64,000 bases of DNA from Ramlibacter sp. WS9 (GCF_003797765.1 NZ_RKMB01000006.1:62001-126000), one strand, 5' to 3'. Numbered from the stretch's first letter, positions 34,923-45,820 are shown. Notes: a model not told the origin generated them from the letters alone. A program made the numbers and translations.

Positions 34923-35573
34923 GAGGGAAAGCAAATCAAGCGGGGCATTGATGTGGGCATCGGCGCCCCACAGCTCGGTGTCGTTCTTGCTGCCGAGGTA
35001 GCCGTAAGTGGCAGCGACGGTGCCCATGCCGGCCGCCTTGCCGGCGGCAACGTCGCGCTCGTCGTCGCCCACATAGATACAGCGGCACGGCTCCAGGCTC
35101 AGCAGCCGCGCTGCCTCGAGCAGCGGGGCCGGATGCGGCTTGGCGTGCGGCGTCGTGTCGCCGCCGACGACGGCGCCTGCCGTCGCGAAAAGGCTCATTC
35201 CCTGCGTCAGCGGCCGCGCGAATCGCATGGACTTGTTCGTCACCACGCCCCAGGCCAGGCCGCGATCCAGCAATTCGGCGATCAGCTCGGCGATACCTTT
35301 GAAGGCATAGGTGCGCTGCGTCATGCAGTGCTCATAGTTGGCGAAGAATTCGTCGCGCAGCGCAGGGTAGCCCGCGTGGTCGGGCGTGATGCTGAACGCC
35401 ACGCCGAGCATGCCGCGCGCGCCCGCGCCGGCCATCGGGCGATAAAGCTCGTAGGGCAGCGAAGGCAACCCGCGGTCCAGCCGCATCTTGTCCGCGGCGG
35501 CGCCGAGGTCGGGCGCGCTGTCGATCAAAGTGCCGTCCAGGTCGAACAGCACCGCGGCTACATCGTTGAACAT
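34899..35573 (-). CDS. gph: Phosphoglycolate phosphatase
   Basis: HAD-superfamily phosphatase of 224 residues that dephosphorylates 2-phosphoglycolate formed in DNA repair. Motif I is AVLFDLDGTLIDSAPDLGAA (nucleophile and acid Asp), motif II is in LAWGVVTNKSMRFARPLTQG, motif III Lys in TPHAKPHPAPLLEAARLL, and motif IV YVGDDERDVAAGKAAGM. The start codon overlaps the ubiG stop by one base (TGATG), the widespread ubiG-gph pairing. Its 3' end carries the ssrA promoter. Confidence 0.93.
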   Translation of the reverse strand: MFNDVAAVLFDLDGTLIDSAPDLGAAADKMRLDRGLPSLPYELYRPMAGAGARGMLGVAFSITPDHAGYPALRDEFFANYEHCMTQRTYAFKGIAELIAELLDRGLAWGVVTNKSMRFARPLTQGMSLFATAGAVVGGDTTPHAKPHPAPLLEAARLLSLEPCRCIYVGDDERDVAAGKAAGMGTVAATYGYLGSKNDTELWGADAHINAPLDLLSLLQIAQKA

Positions 35574-36283
35574 CAGATTGCCTGGGTTGCCAGCATGTAG
35601 TTCACGCTGGTGTCGCCCGACAGCCAGTAGCGCCGGGTCAACGGGTTGTATTCCATGCCCCGGGTGTCCTGCAGGTGCAGGCCGGCGGCGCGGCAGTGGC
35701 CGGCGAGTTCGCTGGGGCGGATGAACTTGAGGAATTCGTGCGTGCCGCGAGGCAGCAGGTTGAGCACGTACTCCGCGCCGACGATGGCGAACAGGAAGGC
35801 CTTGGGGTTGCGGTTGATCGTGGAAAAGAACACCCAGCCACCGGGCTTGACCAAGGCTTTGCAGGCCCGCACGATGGAGGCAGGGTCGGGGACGTGTTCC
35901 AGCATTTCCATGCAGGTGACGACGTCGAAAGAGCCTGGTTGCTCGGCCGCCAGCGCCTCGGCGCTGACTTCACGGTACTCCACGTTGGCCGTGCCGGCCT
36001 CCAGGGCGTGGAGTTGCGCAACCTTCAGCGCCTTGGCGGCCAGGTCGACGCCCAGCACCTGCGCGCCTTTGCGCGCCATCGAATCCGAGAGGATGCCGCC
36101 GCCGCAGCCCACATCCAGAACGCGCTTTCCGCCAAGGGGCACGTGCGACTGGATCCAGTCGAGCCGCAAAGGGTTGATCTGGTGCAGCGGCCGGAACTCG
36201 CTTTCAGGGTCCCACCAGCGGTGGGCCAGGTCGGAGAACTTGGCCAGTTCGGCCGGATCGGCGTTGACGACGGTTTCGGTCAT
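35573..36283 (-). CDS. ubiG: Ubiquinone biosynthesis O-methyltransferase
   Basis: SAM-dependent methyltransferase performing both O-methylations in ubiquinone synthesis; 236 residues. [20 protein letters not shown] with [20 protein letters not shown] is diagnostic of UbiG; the SAM-binding motif is [20 protein letters not shown], followed by VDLAAKAL, and later motifs [13 protein letters not shown] and [16 protein letters not shown]. Operon with gph, overlapping by one base. Confidence 0.97.
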   Translation of the reverse strand: MTETVVNADPAELAKFSDLAHRWWDPESEFRPLHQINPLRLDWIQSHVPLGGKRVLDVGCGGGILSDSMARKGAQVLGVDLAAKALKVAQLHALEAGTANVEYREVSAEALAAEQPGSFDVVTCMEMLEHVPDPASIVRACKALVKPGGWVFFSTINRNPKAFLFAIVGAEYVLNLLPRGTHEFLKFIRPSELAGHCRAAGLHLQDTRGMEYNPLTRRYWLSGDTSVNYMLATQAI

Positions 36284-36334
36284 GGGGCTCGATTGTCTGT
36301 CAAAAGAAACGCGCCACTAAGGGCGCGTCCATGT

Positions 36335-36362
36335 AAAAAAGCCCCGCAAGGCGGGGCTTTTT
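36335..36362 (-). terminator. Terminator between ompA-like gene and ubiG
   Basis: GCCCCGC / GCGGGGC stem with a three-base loop, extended by A and T runs on both sides (AAAAAA and TTTTT). It terminates the OmpA-family gene on the minus strand 28 bases past its stop and would also work in the opposite sense. Confidence 0.88.
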
Positions 36363-36389
36363 CGATGCCAAGGCCGGAAGGCCGTGGGC

Positions 36390-37073
36390 TTACTTGTTGG
36401 CGCGGGTACCGACTACTTCGATTTCGACGCGACGGTTCTTGGCGCGGCCTTCGGCGGTCTTGTTGTCGGCGACGGGTTGCTTCTCGCCCTTGCCTTCGGT
36501 GTAGACGCGGTTCTTTTCGATGCCCTTGGAGACCAGATAGGCCTTCACGGCTTCAGCGCGGCGGACCGACAGCTTCTGGTTGTAGGCATCGGAGCCCACC
36601 GAGTCGGTGTGGCCGACGGCGATGATCACTTCGAGGTTGATGCCCTTGACCTTGCCGACCAGATCGTCGAGCTTGGCCTTGCCTTCGGGCTTCAGGACAG
36701 CCTTGTCGAAGTCGAAGAAAGCGTCAGCGGCGTAGGTCACCTTGGTGGCTGCGGGCGGGGCCGGGCGCGCGGGCGGTGCCGGCGGCTTGGCGGCGGGCGG
36801 TGCAGCCGGGGTAACGCCAGCGGCCGGGGGTGCGACCGGAGCGGCTGCGACCAGGGCGCCGTCGCAGCCCTTGGCGGCAGTGGCGGGCGTCCAGAAGGCA
36901 TCACGCCAGCAGAGCTCATTGGTGCCGTTCTTCCAGACGATCTCGCCGGATCCATTGACCCAGTTGTCGATCCGGTTGCCGCCATCGGCAGCGGTCACCC
37001 GTGTTTGCGCCCCGGCGGCCGTTGCCAGCGCAGCGACTGCAAACATCAGCGCCACTTTGTTCAGTTTCTTCAT
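36390..37073 (-). CDS. OmpA-family outer-membrane protein
   Basis: Envelope protein of 227 residues that ties the outer membrane to peptidoglycan. Signal peptide MKKLNKVALMFAVAALATAA with AGA cleavage, a short N-terminal domain (NRIDNWVNGSGEIVWKNGTN, ELCWRDAFWTP, with two Cys), a Pro/Ala hinge of about 40 residues, then the OmpA/MotB domain (about 112-222) with FFDFDKAVLKPEGKAKLDDL, GHTDSVGSDAYNQKLSVRRA and GRAKNRRVEIEV. The N-terminal part is too short for the eight-stranded barrel of E. coli OmpA. GAGGAG precedes the ATG. It is divergent from gyrA. Confidence 0.93.
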   Translation of the reverse strand: MKKLNKVALMFAVAALATAAGAQTRVTAADGGNRIDNWVNGSGEIVWKNGTNELCWRDAFWTPATAAKGCDGALVAAAPVAPPAAGVTPAAPPAAKPPAPPARPAPPAATKVTYAADAFFDFDKAVLKPEGKAKLDDLVGKVKGINLEVIIAVGHTDSVGSDAYNQKLSVRRAEAVKAYLVSKGIEKNRVYTEGKGEKQPVADNKTAEGRAKNRRVEIEVVGTRANK

Positions 37074-37155
37074 GGTTCTCCTCTTGGGGAAAAAGCCGCA
37101 GCCGCGCTGCGTGAATAGAGACGTTTAAGGTGACCATCACCAAAAGCGTGAAATC

Positions 37156-37183
37156 ATTGTGCCACACGTCCTTACACAAGCAA
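37156..37183 (-). promoter_or_regulatory. Predicted sigma-70 promoter of the ompA-like gene
   Basis: Minus strand TTGCTT, 16-base spacer, CACAAT, giving a leader of about 75 bases before the ATG. A GTAGGAC element (37205-37211) lies just upstream. Predicted from sequence only; the gyrA promoter in the same gap was not resolved. Confidence 0.45.
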
Positions 37184-37302
37184 TCGCTAACCCGTCCGTA
37201 CCACGTAGGACAAAAGCTGATTCCCGGGCTTCTGTTGCTGGTTCGCGACAGGCCCCTTGACCGTAAAATCAAAGGTTTCGCCCCGGCCTCTTTGCCCTCC
37301 TC

Positions 37303-39942
37303 ATGACCCAATTCGCAAAAGAAACCCTGCCCATCAGTCTTGAAGAGGAAATGAGGCGCAGCTACCTCGACTACGCGATGAGCGTGATCGTGGGGCGGGC
37401 ATTGCCCGATGCGCGCGACGGGCTCAAGCCCGTCCACAGGCGTGTGCTCTTCGCGATGCACGAGCTCAACAACGACTGGAACCGGCCTTACAAGAAGTCC
37501 GCCCGTATCGTCGGCGACGTCATCGGCAAGTACCACCCCCACGGCGACCAGTCGGTCTACGACACCATCGTGCGGCTCGCGCAAGACTTCTCCATGCGCC
37601 ACATGCTGGTGGACGGCCAGGGCAACTTCGGCTCGGTCGACGGCGACAACGCCGCGGCCATGCGGTACACCGAAATCCGCCTGGCCAAGATCGCCCACGA
37701 GATGCTCGCGGACATCGACAAGGAAACCGTCGACTTCGGCCCCAACTACGACGGCAGCGAGAAAGAGCCACTGGTCCTGCCCAGCAAGCTGCCCAACCTG
37801 CTGGTCAACGGCTCTGGCGGCATCGCCGTGGGCATGGCCACCAACATTCCGCCGCACAACCTGAACGAGGTGGTCGATGGCTGCCTGCACCTGCTGCGCA
37901 ACCCGGAAGCGACCATCGACGAGCTGATGGAGATCATCCCGGCGCCTGACTTCCCCACCGCCGGCATCATCTACGGCATCAACGGCGTGAAAGAAGGCTA
38001 TCGCACCGGCCGCGGCAAGGTGGTGATGCGGGCCAAGGTCCACTTCGAGGACATCGACAAGGGCCAGCGCCAGTCGATCATCGTCGACGAGCTGCCCTAC
38101 CAGGTGAACAAGAAGACCCTGCAAGAGCGGATGGCCGAGCTGGTCAACGAAAAGAAGATCGAGGGCATCAGCCACATCCAGGACGAGAGCGACAAGTCCG
38201 GCATGCGCCTCGTCATCGAGCTCAAACGCGGCGAAGTCCCCGAGGTCGTGCTGAACAACCTCTACAAGCAGACGCAGCTGCAGGACACCTTCGGCATCAA
38301 CATGGTGGCGCTGATCGACGGCCAGCCGCGCCTGTGCAACCTGAAGGACCTGATCAAGGTCTTCCTGCAGCACCGCCGCGAAGTGGTCACGCGCCGCACG
38401 GTGTTCAACCTGCGCAAGGCCCGCGAGCGCGGTCACGTGCTGGAAGGCCTGGCCGTCGCGCTGGCCAACATCGACGAATTCATCGCCATCATCCGCAACG
38501 CACCCACGCCGCCGGTCGCCAAGTCCGAGCTGATGAGCCGCTCCTGGGACAGCAAGCTGGTGCGCGAGATGCTCACCCGCAGCCGCGCCGACGGCGGTGT
38601 CATCAACGCGGACGACTACCGCCCCGATGGCCTGGAGCGCGAATTCGGCATGGGCAATGACGGCCTCTACCGCCTTTCCGATACGCAGGCGCAAGAAATC
38701 CTGCAGATGCGCCTGCAGCGCCTCACGGGCCTGGAGCAGGACAAGATCGTCGCCGAGTACAAGGAAGTGATGGCCGAGATCGACGACCTGCTGGACATCC
38801 TGGCCCGGCCGGAGCGCGTCTCCACCATCATCAGCGAAGAGCTGACGACGCTGAAGCAGGAGTTCGGCCAGACCAAGCTGGGCGCGCGCCGCAGCGTGGT
38901 CGAGCACAACGCGCAAGACCTGGCTACCGAAGACCTGATCACGCCGACCGACATGGTCGTGACGCTCTCGCATTCGGGCTACATCAAGAGTCAGCCGCTG
39001 TCCGAATACCGCGCGCAAAAACGCGGTGGCCGCGGCAAGCAGGCGACGGCGACCAAGGAAGACGACTGGGTCGACCAGCTCTTCATCGCCAATACGCACG
39101 ACTGGATCCTGTGCTTCTCCAACCGCGGCCGGATGTACTGGCTGAAGGTCTGGGAAGTGCCGGCGGGTTCGCGCGGCTCGCGAGGACGGCCGATCGTCAA
39201 TATGTTCCCGTTGCAGGACGGCGAGAAGATCAACGTGGTGCTGCCGCTCACCGGCGACAACCGCAGCTTCCCGGCCAACCACTACATCTTCATGGCGACG
39301 TCCATGGGCACGGTGAAGAAGACCGCGCTGGACGAGTTCAACAATCCACGCAAGGGCGGCATCATCGCCGTCAACCTCGACGAGGGTGACTACCTGATCG
39401 GCGCGGCGCTGACCGACGGCGAACACGACGTGATGCTGTTCTCCGATGGCGGCAAGGCAGTGCGCTTCGACGAGAACGACGTGCGTGCGCTGGGCCGCAA
39501 CACGCGCGGGGTGCGCGGCATGGACCTGCCGGAAGGCCAGTCGGTCATCGCCATGCTGGTGGCCGAGGACGAGCAGCAAAGCGTGCTGACCGCCACCGTG
39601 AACGGCTACGGCAAGCGCACCCCCATCGGCGAATACACGCGCCACGGCCGCGGCACCAAGGGCATGATCGCGATCCAGCAGAGCGAGCGCAACGGCAAGG
39701 TCGTGGCGGCGACGCTGGTGCACACCGACGACGAGATCATGCTGATCACCGACAAGGGCGTGCTGGTGCGCACCCGTGTCAGCGAGATCCGCGAACTCGG
39801 CCGCGCCACGCAGGGCGTGACACTGATCGGCCTGGACGAAGGTTCCAAGCTCTCCGGCCTGCAGCGCATCGTCGAGAATGACGCCGCTGCCGGCGACACC
39901 GAGGACGAAGCCACGAACGCAGGCCCGGAGGGCGAAGCCTGA
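37303..39942 (+). CDS. gyrA: DNA gyrase subunit A
   Basis: Type IIA topoisomerase subunit of 879 residues that breaks and rejoins DNA for negative supercoiling. Seen: [20 protein letters not shown], catalytic Tyr122 in [39 protein letters not shown], the coiled-coil gate around [15 protein letters not shown], the GyrA box QKRGGRGK, and six C-terminal blades. The quinolone region has Gln at position 83 (codon 37549-37551; Ser in E. coli) while Asp87 is kept. The Arg that F-CcdB contacts (Arg462 in E. coli) is preserved as Arg470. Its stop overlaps the pheA start by one base; serC, commonly between them in this lineage, is absent. Confidence 0.99.
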   Translation: MTQFAKETLPISLEEEMRRSYLDYAMSVIVGRALPDARDGLKPVHRRVLFAMHELNNDWNRPYKKSARIVGDVIGKYHPHGDQSVYDTIVRLAQDFSMRHMLVDGQGNFGSVDGDNAAAMRYTEIRLAKIAHEMLADIDKETVDFGPNYDGSEKEPLVLPSKLPNLLVNGSGGIAVGMATNIPPHNLNEVVDGCLHLLRNPEATIDELMEIIPAPDFPTAGIIYGINGVKEGYRTGRGKVVMRAKVHFEDIDKGQRQSIIVDELPYQVNKKTLQERMAELVNEKKIEGISHIQDESDKSGMRLVIELKRGEVPEVVLNNLYKQTQLQDTFGINMVALIDGQPRLCNLKDLIKVFLQHRREVVTRRTVFNLRKARERGHVLEGLAVALANIDEFIAIIRNAPTPPVAKSELMSRSWDSKLVREMLTRSRADGGVINADDYRPDGLEREFGMGNDGLYRLSDTQAQEILQMRLQRLTGLEQDKIVAEYKEVMAEIDDLLDILARPERVSTIISEELTTLKQEFGQTKLGARRSVVEHNAQDLATEDLITPTDMVVTLSHSGYIKSQPLSEYRAQKRGGRGKQATATKEDDWVDQLFIANTHDWILCFSNRGRMYWLKVWEVPAGSRGSRGRPIVNMFPLQDGEKINVVLPLTGDNRSFPANHYIFMATSMGTVKKTALDEFNNPRKGGIIAVNLDEGDYLIGAALTDGEHDVMLFSDGGKAVRFDENDVRALGRNTRGVRGMDLPEGQSVIAMLVAEDEQQSVLTATVNGYGKRTPIGEYTRHGRGTKGMIAIQQSERNGKVVAATLVHTDDEIMLITDKGVLVRTRVSEIRELGRATQGVTLIGLDEGSKLSGLQRIVENDAAAGDTEDEATNAGPEGEA

Positions 39943-41024
39943 TGGCACGCGACCTGGGCCAGCTCCGCACCGAGATCGACGCTGTCGATCGCGAACTGCT
40001 GCAGATCCTCAATCGCCGCGCGGCGCTGGCCAACGAAGTCGGTGAGATCAAGCGGGCCGAGGGCTCGACGGTCTTCCGCCCCGAGCGGGAGGCGCAGGTC
40101 ATCAACGGCCTGCAGTCCGTCAACCCGGGCCCCCTCAAAGCCGGCAACGTTGCGACGATCTGGCGCGAGATCATGTCGGCCTGCCGCGCGCTGGAGGCGC
40201 CGCAGCGCGTGGCTTACCTGGGCCCGACAGGCACGTTCAGCGAACAGGCCGCGATGCAGTTCTTCGGCTCCAGCATCGAGCACATCCCCTGCGTCAACTT
40301 CGACGAGGTGTTCCATGCCGCGACGGCTGGCACCGCGGACTTCGGCGTGGTGCCGGTTGAGAACAACAGCGAAGGCGTTGTCACACGCTCGCTCGACCTG
40401 CTCCTGCACTCGCCACTGCACATCGTCGGCGAAATCAGCCTGCTTGTGCGGCATCACCTGCTTCGCCTCTCCAACTCGCTTGAAGGGGTCGAGGTCGTCC
40501 TGGCGCATCCCCAGGCGCTGGCCCAATGCCAGGGCTGGCTGAACAAGCACATGCCGAAGGCCGAGCGCCGCGCTGTGTCGAGCAATGCCGAGGGCGCGCG
40601 GCTCGCCGCAACCAACCCTGCCTGGGCAGGCATCGCCAGCGAGCGCGCGGGCAGCGAGTTCGGCCTGCATGTGGCGGCGCACGCCATCCAGGACGACGCG
40701 TTCAACCGTACCCGCTTCGCCATCGTCTGTCTGCCGCAAGTGCTGGGGGCGCCGCAGGCTTCGGGCCGCGACTGCGTGAGCGTGGTGGTGTCGGTGGCCA
40801 ACAAGCCGGGCGCCGTGCACGATATCCTGGTGCCGCTCAAGGAACACGGCGTATCGATGACGCGCTTCGAGTCGCGCCCTGCCCGCTCCGGCCAGTGGGA
40901 GTACTTCTTCTACATCGACGTGCAGGGCCACCCCTCGCAGCCCCACGTGGCAGCGGCACTGGCCGACCTGCAATCGCTCTGCGCCTTCTACAAGGTACTG
41001 GGCACCTATCCCGTCACGGACTGA
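39942..41024 (+). CDS. pheA: Bifunctional chorismate mutase / prephenate dehydratase
   Basis: Converts chorismate to prephenate and then phenylpyruvate for phenylalanine synthesis; 360 residues. AroQ-type mutase domain (1-90: LGQLRTEIDAVDRELLQILN), dehydratase domain (about 92-275: YLGPTGTFSEQAAMQFFG, PVENNSEGVVTRSLDLLL) and a C-terminal ACT domain (about 285-358) with the Phe-binding motif RFESRPARSGQWEYFFYID, so feedback inhibition is expected. Starts within the gyrA stop (TGATG), so it is coupled to gyrA, and is followed after 13 bases by tyrA. Confidence 0.97.
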   Translation: MARDLGQLRTEIDAVDRELLQILNRRAALANEVGEIKRAEGSTVFRPEREAQVINGLQSVNPGPLKAGNVATIWREIMSACRALEAPQRVAYLGPTGTFSEQAAMQFFGSSIEHIPCVNFDEVFHAATAGTADFGVVPVENNSEGVVTRSLDLLLHSPLHIVGEISLLVRHHLLRLSNSLEGVEVVLAHPQALAQCQGWLNKHMPKAERRAVSSNAEGARLAATNPAWAGIASERAGSEFGLHVAAHAIQDDAFNRTRFAIVCLPQVLGAPQASGRDCVSVVVSVANKPGAVHDILVPLKEHGVSMTRFESRPARSGQWEYFFYIDVQGHPSQPHVAAALADLQSLCAFYKVLGTYPVTD

Positions 41025-41037
41025 ATAAGACAACAAC

Positions 41038-41910
41038 ATGTTCGAACAACTGGGACTGATCGGATGCGGCCTGATGGGAGGCTCATTCGCGCTCGCACTC
41101 AAGCGGGCGGGGCTGGTCAAACGCGTGGTGGGCTACAGCAAGTCCCCCTCGACGACGCAGCGCGCGCTGTCCATGGGCGTGATCGACGTCGAAGCGCCCT
41201 CCGCGCTGCTTGCCGTTTCGGGCGCCGACATCGTGCTGCTGGCCGTGCCGGTTGCCGCGACCGAGGCCACGCTCAAGGCCATCAAGCACCTGGTCACCAA
41301 GGACATGCTGATCATGGACGTGGGCTCGACCAAGCGCGACGTGATCGACGCCGCTCGCCGGGTGCTGCGCGACCACATCGGAGTGTTCGTGCCTTGCCAC
41401 CCGATCACCGGCAAGGAAGTGTCGGGCGTCGAACACGCCGACCCGGACCTCTACACCGGCAAGCAGATCATCCTCACGCCCATCGATAAGACGAATGCCG
41501 TCCAGTCCGAAAAGGCCGTGCGGGTTTGGGAGGGCCTGGGCTGCAAAGTTCTGAAGATGACGCCGGACGCGCACGACGCCGCCTTCGCCGCGGTGAGCCA
41601 TTTGCCGCACCTCATCGCTTTTGCCCTCATCAACGGAATCACCTCGCAGGATCACGGCAAGGACTATCTTTCGCTCGCCGGCCCGGGGTTTCGCGACTTC
41701 ACGCGGATCGCCGCCAGTGAACCCAAGATGTGGCGCGACATCCTGCTGGCGAACCGGCACGAGTTACTGGCCCAGTCCCAGTTCTTCCAGCGCACGCTGC
41801 AGGCGATGGAGGTGATGATCGAAACCGGCAACGCCGAGGCTTTGGAAGGCGTGATCGCGCAGGCCAGCCAGACCCGTACGAACTGGCGCATGGGCACGTC
41901 GAAGAAATGA
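41038..41910 (+). CDS. tyrA: Prephenate dehydrogenase
   Basis: Oxidative decarboxylation of prephenate to 4-hydroxyphenylpyruvate for tyrosine, using NAD(P); 290 residues without mutase or ACT domain. The Rossmann motif is [55 protein letters not shown] (catalytic His) and [19 protein letters not shown] follow. It lies in the pheA-tyrA-aroA run, so both aromatic branches are cotranscribed with the EPSP synthase. Confidence 0.96.
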   Translation: MFEQLGLIGCGLMGGSFALALKRAGLVKRVVGYSKSPSTTQRALSMGVIDVEAPSALLAVSGADIVLLAVPVAATEATLKAIKHLVTKDMLIMDVGSTKRDVIDAARRVLRDHIGVFVPCHPITGKEVSGVEHADPDLYTGKQIILTPIDKTNAVQSEKAVRVWEGLGCKVLKMTPDAHDAAFAAVSHLPHLIAFALINGITSQDHGKDYLSLAGPGFRDFTRIAASEPKMWRDILLANRHELLAQSQFFQRTLQAMEVMIETGNAEALEGVIAQASQTRTNWRMGTSKK

Positions 41911-41941
41911 CGGCGTCGTCCACGCCGGGGGCAGGCCTCTG

Positions 41942-43942
41942 ATGTTCGCCACTGAATTCCTCGACCTTCCGCCGCTGGACACCGCGGGCGGCACAGTGCT
42001 GCTGCCGGGATCCAAAAGCATCTCCAATCGCGTCCTGCTGCTGGCCGCCATGAGCGCAGGCACGACGACCGTGCGAGACCTGCTCGACTCCGACGACACG
42101 CGCGTCATGCTCGATGCCTTGCGCGCGCTCGGCTGTGGCGTGAAGCACAGCGGAGCCGATGTTGAAATCACCGGCCTCGGCGGCCGGACCCCGGCCGCCC
42201 ACGCGCGCTTGTTCCTGGGCAACGCCGGCACCGCGATGCGGCCGCTCACCGCGGCGTTGGCCGTGATCGGCGGCGATTTCGAATTGAGCGGCGTTGCGCG
42301 CATGCACGAGCGCCCGATTGGCGACCTGGTGGATGCGTTGCGCCAACTGGGATGCGACGTGCAATACCTGGGCGTGGAAGGCTACCCACCGCTGCGCATC
42401 GGCCGCCCGCAGCTGAAGCTCGACGCGCCGATCCAGGTGCGGGGCGATGTGTCCAGCCAGTTCCTCACCGCCCTGCTGATGGCCCTGCCCCTGGTCGCAG
42501 CCAAGGAAGTTGTCATCGAAGTCGTCGGCGAACTGATCTCCAGGCCCTACATCGAAATCACGCTCAACCTGCTCGCGCGCTTCGGCATTGCCGTGCGGCG
42601 GGACGGCTGGCAGCGCTTCGTCATTCCCGCGGGCAGCACCTACCGCTCGCCCGGCAGTATCCACGTAGAAGCCGATGCGTCGTCGGCCAGCTACTTCATC
42701 GCGCTGGGCGCCATCGCGGCGCAACCCGGCACGCCGGTCCAGATCTCCGGTGTCGGCGAGGACTCGATTCAGGGCGACATCCGCTTCATCGACGCCGCGC
42801 GGCTGATGGGCGCGCAAGTCACAGGCAGCCCCAACGCACTGCAGGTCTGCCGTGGCGCCTGGCCGCTGAAGGCCATCGACCTGGACTGCAACCACATCCC
42901 GGACGCGGCGATGACGCTTGCCGTGATGGCACTCTTCGCCGACGGGCCCAGCACCTTGCGCAACATCGCCAGCTGGCGAGTCAAGGAAACCGATCGCCTG
43001 GCCGCCATGGCCACCGAACTGCGCAAGCTCGGCGCGGAAGTGATCGAAGGCGCCGATTTCATCAAGGTCGCGCCGCTCGCCGACTGGAAAGCCGCCAGCA
43101 TCCACACCTACGACGATCACCGAGTCGCCATGTGCTTTTCACTGGCCGCATTCAACGCGCAAGGCGTTCCCGTCCGCATCGAAGACCCGAAGTGCGTCGC
43201 CAAGACCTTTCCGGATTACTTCGAGGCGCTGTTCTCCGTCGTCCAAACGTCCGCGCCCCACATCCCCGTGATCTGCGTCGATGGCCCAACGGCCTCGGGC
43301 AAGGGCACGCTCGCGTCGCAGGTCGCGCACGAGCTGGGCTATCACTACCTCGATTCCGGCGCGCTCTACCGCATCACCGCCTTCGCCGCCGTCCAGGCCG
43401 GCTTGTCCCTGGACATGGCCCATGAGCACAGCATCGGCAAGATGGCCGAGACCCTGCCGGTACGCTTCGTGGCCGGCAAGGTGTTGCTCGGCGAGCAGGA
43501 TGTCACGGATGCCATCCGCACCGAAGAGGCCGGAATGAACGCTTCCCAGGTCTCCGCATTGCCCGCCGTACGCACGGCCCTGGTCGCGTTGCAGCAGAGC
43601 TTCCGGCGGCTGCCGGGGCTGGTGGCGGATGGCCGCGACATGGGCACCGTGATCTTCCCCGACGCCCCGATGAAGGTCTACCTCACGGCCAGCGCCACCC
43701 AGCGCGCCGAACGGCGCCATAAGCAGTTGATTTCAAAGGGAATTTCCACTACAATCGCCAGTCTTCGCGCAGACCTGGAAGCGCGTGACCTCCGGGATTC
43801 GTCCCGTGCGGTCGCACCGCTGAAGCCCGCCGAAGATGCCCTCCTGCTGGATAACTCGAGCCAATCGGTTGAAGAATCGGTGGCGCAAGTGCTTCAGTGG
43901 TGGGAAGAGAAGCAGCCTTTCGGCCCCGGTCGGAAGAACTGA
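41942..43942 (+). CDS. aroA-cmk: EPSP synthase / cytidylate kinase fusion
   Basis: Single frame of 666 residues. Residues 1 to about 437 are 3-phosphoshikimate 1-carboxyvinyltransferase: [40 protein letters not shown] (class I, glyphosate-sensitive type) and [20 protein letters not shown]. Residues about 440 to 655 are CMP kinase with P-loop GPTASGKGT at 448-456, [17 protein letters not shown] and [16 protein letters not shown]. Separate genes aroA and cmk stand in this order in many Betaproteobacteria; here the stop and start are gone and a linker of about ten residues joins them. I know the same fusion from Comamonadaceae annotations. The rpsA promoter lies in its 3' part. Confidence 0.96.
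   Translation: MFATEFLDLPPLDTAGGTVLLPGSKSISNRVLLLAAMSAGTTTVRDLLDSDDTRVMLDALRALGCGVKHSGADVEITGLGGRTPAAHARLFLGNAGTAMRPLTAALAVIGGDFELSGVARMHERPIGDLVDALRQLGCDVQYLGVEGYPPLRIGRPQLKLDAPIQVRGDVSSQFLTALLMALPLVAAKEVVIEVVGELISRPYIEITLNLLARFGIAVRRDGWQRFVIPAGSTYRSPGSIHVEADASSASYFIALGAIAAQPGTPVQISGVGEDSIQGDIRFIDAARLMGAQVTGSPNALQVCRGAWPLKAIDLDCNHIPDAAMTLAVMALFADGPSTLRNIASWRVKETDRLAAMATELRKLGAEVIEGADFIKVAPLADWKAASIHTYDDHRVAMCFSLAAFNAQGVPVRIEDPKCVAKTFPDYFEALFSVVQTSAPHIPVICVDGPTASGKGTLASQVAHELGYHYLDSGALYRITAFAAVQAGLSLDMAHEHSIGKMAETLPVRFVAGKVLLGEQDVTDAIRTEEAGMNASQVSALPAVRTALVALQQSFRRLPGLVADGRDMGTVIFPDAPMKVYLTASATQRAERRHKQLISKGISTTIASLRADLEARDLRDSSRAVAPLKPAEDALLLDNSSQSVEESVAQVLQWWEEKQPFGPGRKN
43727..43755 (+). 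promoter_or_regulatory. Sigma-70 promoter for rpsA within cmk
   Basis: TTGATT (43727-43732), exact 17-base spacer, TACAAT (43750-43755), giving a leader of about 345 bases before rpsA. Local base composition is more A/T-rich than the surrounding coding sequence. E. coli rpsA is also driven from within and after cmk. Confidence 0.65.
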
Positions 43943-44109
43943 AAAGGCCCACACCGCCCCTCTCGCGCGACAGCGCCCAGGCAGTGTGGTTCGTTAACAT
44001 AACCCGCGGCGCCAAGCCGCAAAAACCGCCGTCCCAGCCTTAAAAACAGCCGCGTTGAAGCGATTTTGCTTTTGCGTCTGGAAACCTGTGCGACGTGCAA
44101 GGAAACCGA

Positions 44110-45804
44110 ATGTCTGAATCCATGGAATCTTTTGCCTCGATGTTCGAGGAATCGCTGCAGCGCTCTGAAATGCGCACCGGCGAAGTGATCACTTCCGAAG
44201 TGGTCCGTATTGAGCACAGCTTTGTCGTCGTGAACGCCGGCCTCAAGTCCGAAGCGTACGTGCCGATCGACGAGTTCAAGAATGACAAGGGCGAAATCGA
44301 AGTCCAGGTGGGCGATTTCGTCTCGGTGGCCATCGACGCCATCGAAAACGGCTACGGCGACACCATCCTGTCGCGCGACAAGGCCAAGCGCCTCGCATCG
44401 TGGATGAGTCTCGAGAAGGCCCTGGAATCCGGCGAATTCGTCACCGGCACCACCAGCGGCAAGGTCAAGGGCGGCCTCACGGTCCTGGTCAACGGCATCC
44501 GCGCCTTCCTGCCGGGCTCGTTGATCGACACGCGTCCGATCAAGGACCTGACGCCGTACGAAAACAAGACGATGGAGTTCAAGGTCATCAAGCTGGACCG
44601 CAAGCGCAACAACGTCGTGTTGTCGCGCCGTGCCGTGGTCGAAGCCTCGATGGGCGAAGAGCGCGCCAAGCTGATGGAAACGCTGAAGGAAGGCTCCGTG
44701 GTTCGCGGCGTCGTCAAGAACATCACCGAATACGGTGCGTTCGTGGACCTCGGCGGCATCGACGGCCTGCTGCACATCACCGACATGGCCTGGCGCCGCG
44801 TCCGCCACCCGAGTGAAGTCGTTCAGGCCGGCCAGGAAATCACCGCCAAGATCCTCAAGTTCGACACGGAAAAGAACCGCGTCTCGCTGGGCCTCAAGCA
44901 AATGGGCGACGACCCGTGGATGGGCGTCAACCGCCGCTACCCGCAAGGCACGCGCATGTTCGGCAAGATCACCAACATCGCCGACTACGGCGCGTTCGTG
45001 GAACTCGAGCCCGGCATCGAAGGCCTGGTGCACGTCTCCGAAATGGACTGGACCAACAAGAACGTTGCGCCTTCCAAGATCGTCTCGCTGGGTGACGAAG
45101 TCGAAGTCATGGTCCTCGAGATCGACGAAGACAAGCGCCGCATCAGCCTGGGCATGAAGCAGTGCAAGGCCAACCCCTGGCAAGAGTTCGCGCAGAACAC
45201 CAAGCGCGGCGACCGCGTCAAGGGCCCGATCAAGTCGATCACCGACTTCGGCGTTTTCGTGGGTCTTGCCGCCGGCATCGACGGCCTGGTTCACCTGTCC
45301 GACCTGTCCTGGAACGAAGCCGGCGAAGCGGCCGTTCGCAACTACAAGAAGGGCCAGGAAGTCGACGCGATCGTGCTGGCCGTGGACGTGGACCGCGAGC
45401 GCATCTCCCTGGGCATCAAGCAGCTGGACGGCGACCCGTTCGCGACGTTCACCTCGGTGCACGACAAGGGCTCGATCGTGTCGGGCAAGGTCAAGACCGT
45501 CGACCCCAAGGGCGCCGAGATCGACCTGGGCGAAGACATCATCGGCTACCTGCGTGCTTCGGAAATCTCCCGCGACCGCGTGGAAGATGCCCGCAACGTG
45601 CTCAAGGAAGGCGACGAAGTTTCCGCAGTCATCGTGAACATCGACCGCAAGACCCGCAACATCCAGCTGTCCGTGAAGGCCAAGGACATGGCCGACGAGC
45701 AAGGCGCCATGCAGAACCTGAGCCAGCAGTCGTCGCGCGAAAACGCCGGCACGACCAGCCTGGGCGCACTGCTGCGCGCGAAGCTGGACAACTCGAAAGA
45801 GTAA
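44110..45804 (+). CDS. rpsA: 30S ribosomal protein S1
   Basis: Binds mRNA and delivers it to the small subunit; 564 residues with six S1 (OB-fold) repeats, e.g. [100 protein letters not shown] and [20 protein letters not shown]. The start is [20 protein letters not shown] with AAGGAAA upstream; a GTG five codons earlier is less likely. The long A/T-containing leader may take part in S1 autoregulation. ihfB follows. Confidence 0.98.
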   Translation: MSESMESFASMFEESLQRSEMRTGEVITSEVVRIEHSFVVVNAGLKSEAYVPIDEFKNDKGEIEVQVGDFVSVAIDAIENGYGDTILSRDKAKRLASWMSLEKALESGEFVTGTTSGKVKGGLTVLVNGIRAFLPGSLIDTRPIKDLTPYENKTMEFKVIKLDRKRNNVVLSRRAVVEASMGEERAKLMETLKEGSVVRGVVKNITEYGAFVDLGGIDGLLHITDMAWRRVRHPSEVVQAGQEITAKILKFDTEKNRVSLGLKQMGDDPWMGVNRRYPQGTRMFGKITNIADYGAFVELEPGIEGLVHVSEMDWTNKNVAPSKIVSLGDEVEVMVLEIDEDKRRISLGMKQCKANPWQEFAQNTKRGDRVKGPIKSITDFGVFVGLAAGIDGLVHLSDLSWNEAGEAAVRNYKKGQEVDAIVLAVDVDRERISLGIKQLDGDPFATFTSVHDKGSIVSGKVKTVDPKGAEIDLGEDIIGYLRASEISRDRVEDARNVLKEGDEVSAVIVNIDRKTRNIQLSVKAKDMADEQGAMQNLSQQSSRENAGTTSLGALLRAKLDNSKE

Positions 45805-45820
45805 ACAAGGAGAGAACGCG

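Noticed and set aside
38707..38715. Possible loss of the GyrA arginine that CcdB contacts, as co-variation with the altered CcdB
   Set aside because: Counting along the E. coli sequence puts Arg462 in DLRLQKLTG; the matching stretch here is QMRLQRLTG, so the Arg is conserved.
36916..39948. Open frame of 1010 codons antisense to gyrA
   Set aside because: It mirrors gyrA codons, is rich in His, Val and Asp as expected from reversed high-GC codons, and has no protein motifs or ribosome site.
43894..45702. Open frame of 602 codons antisense to rpsA
   Set aside because: Composition is a codon-mirror artefact and S1 repeats on the plus strand are unmistakable.
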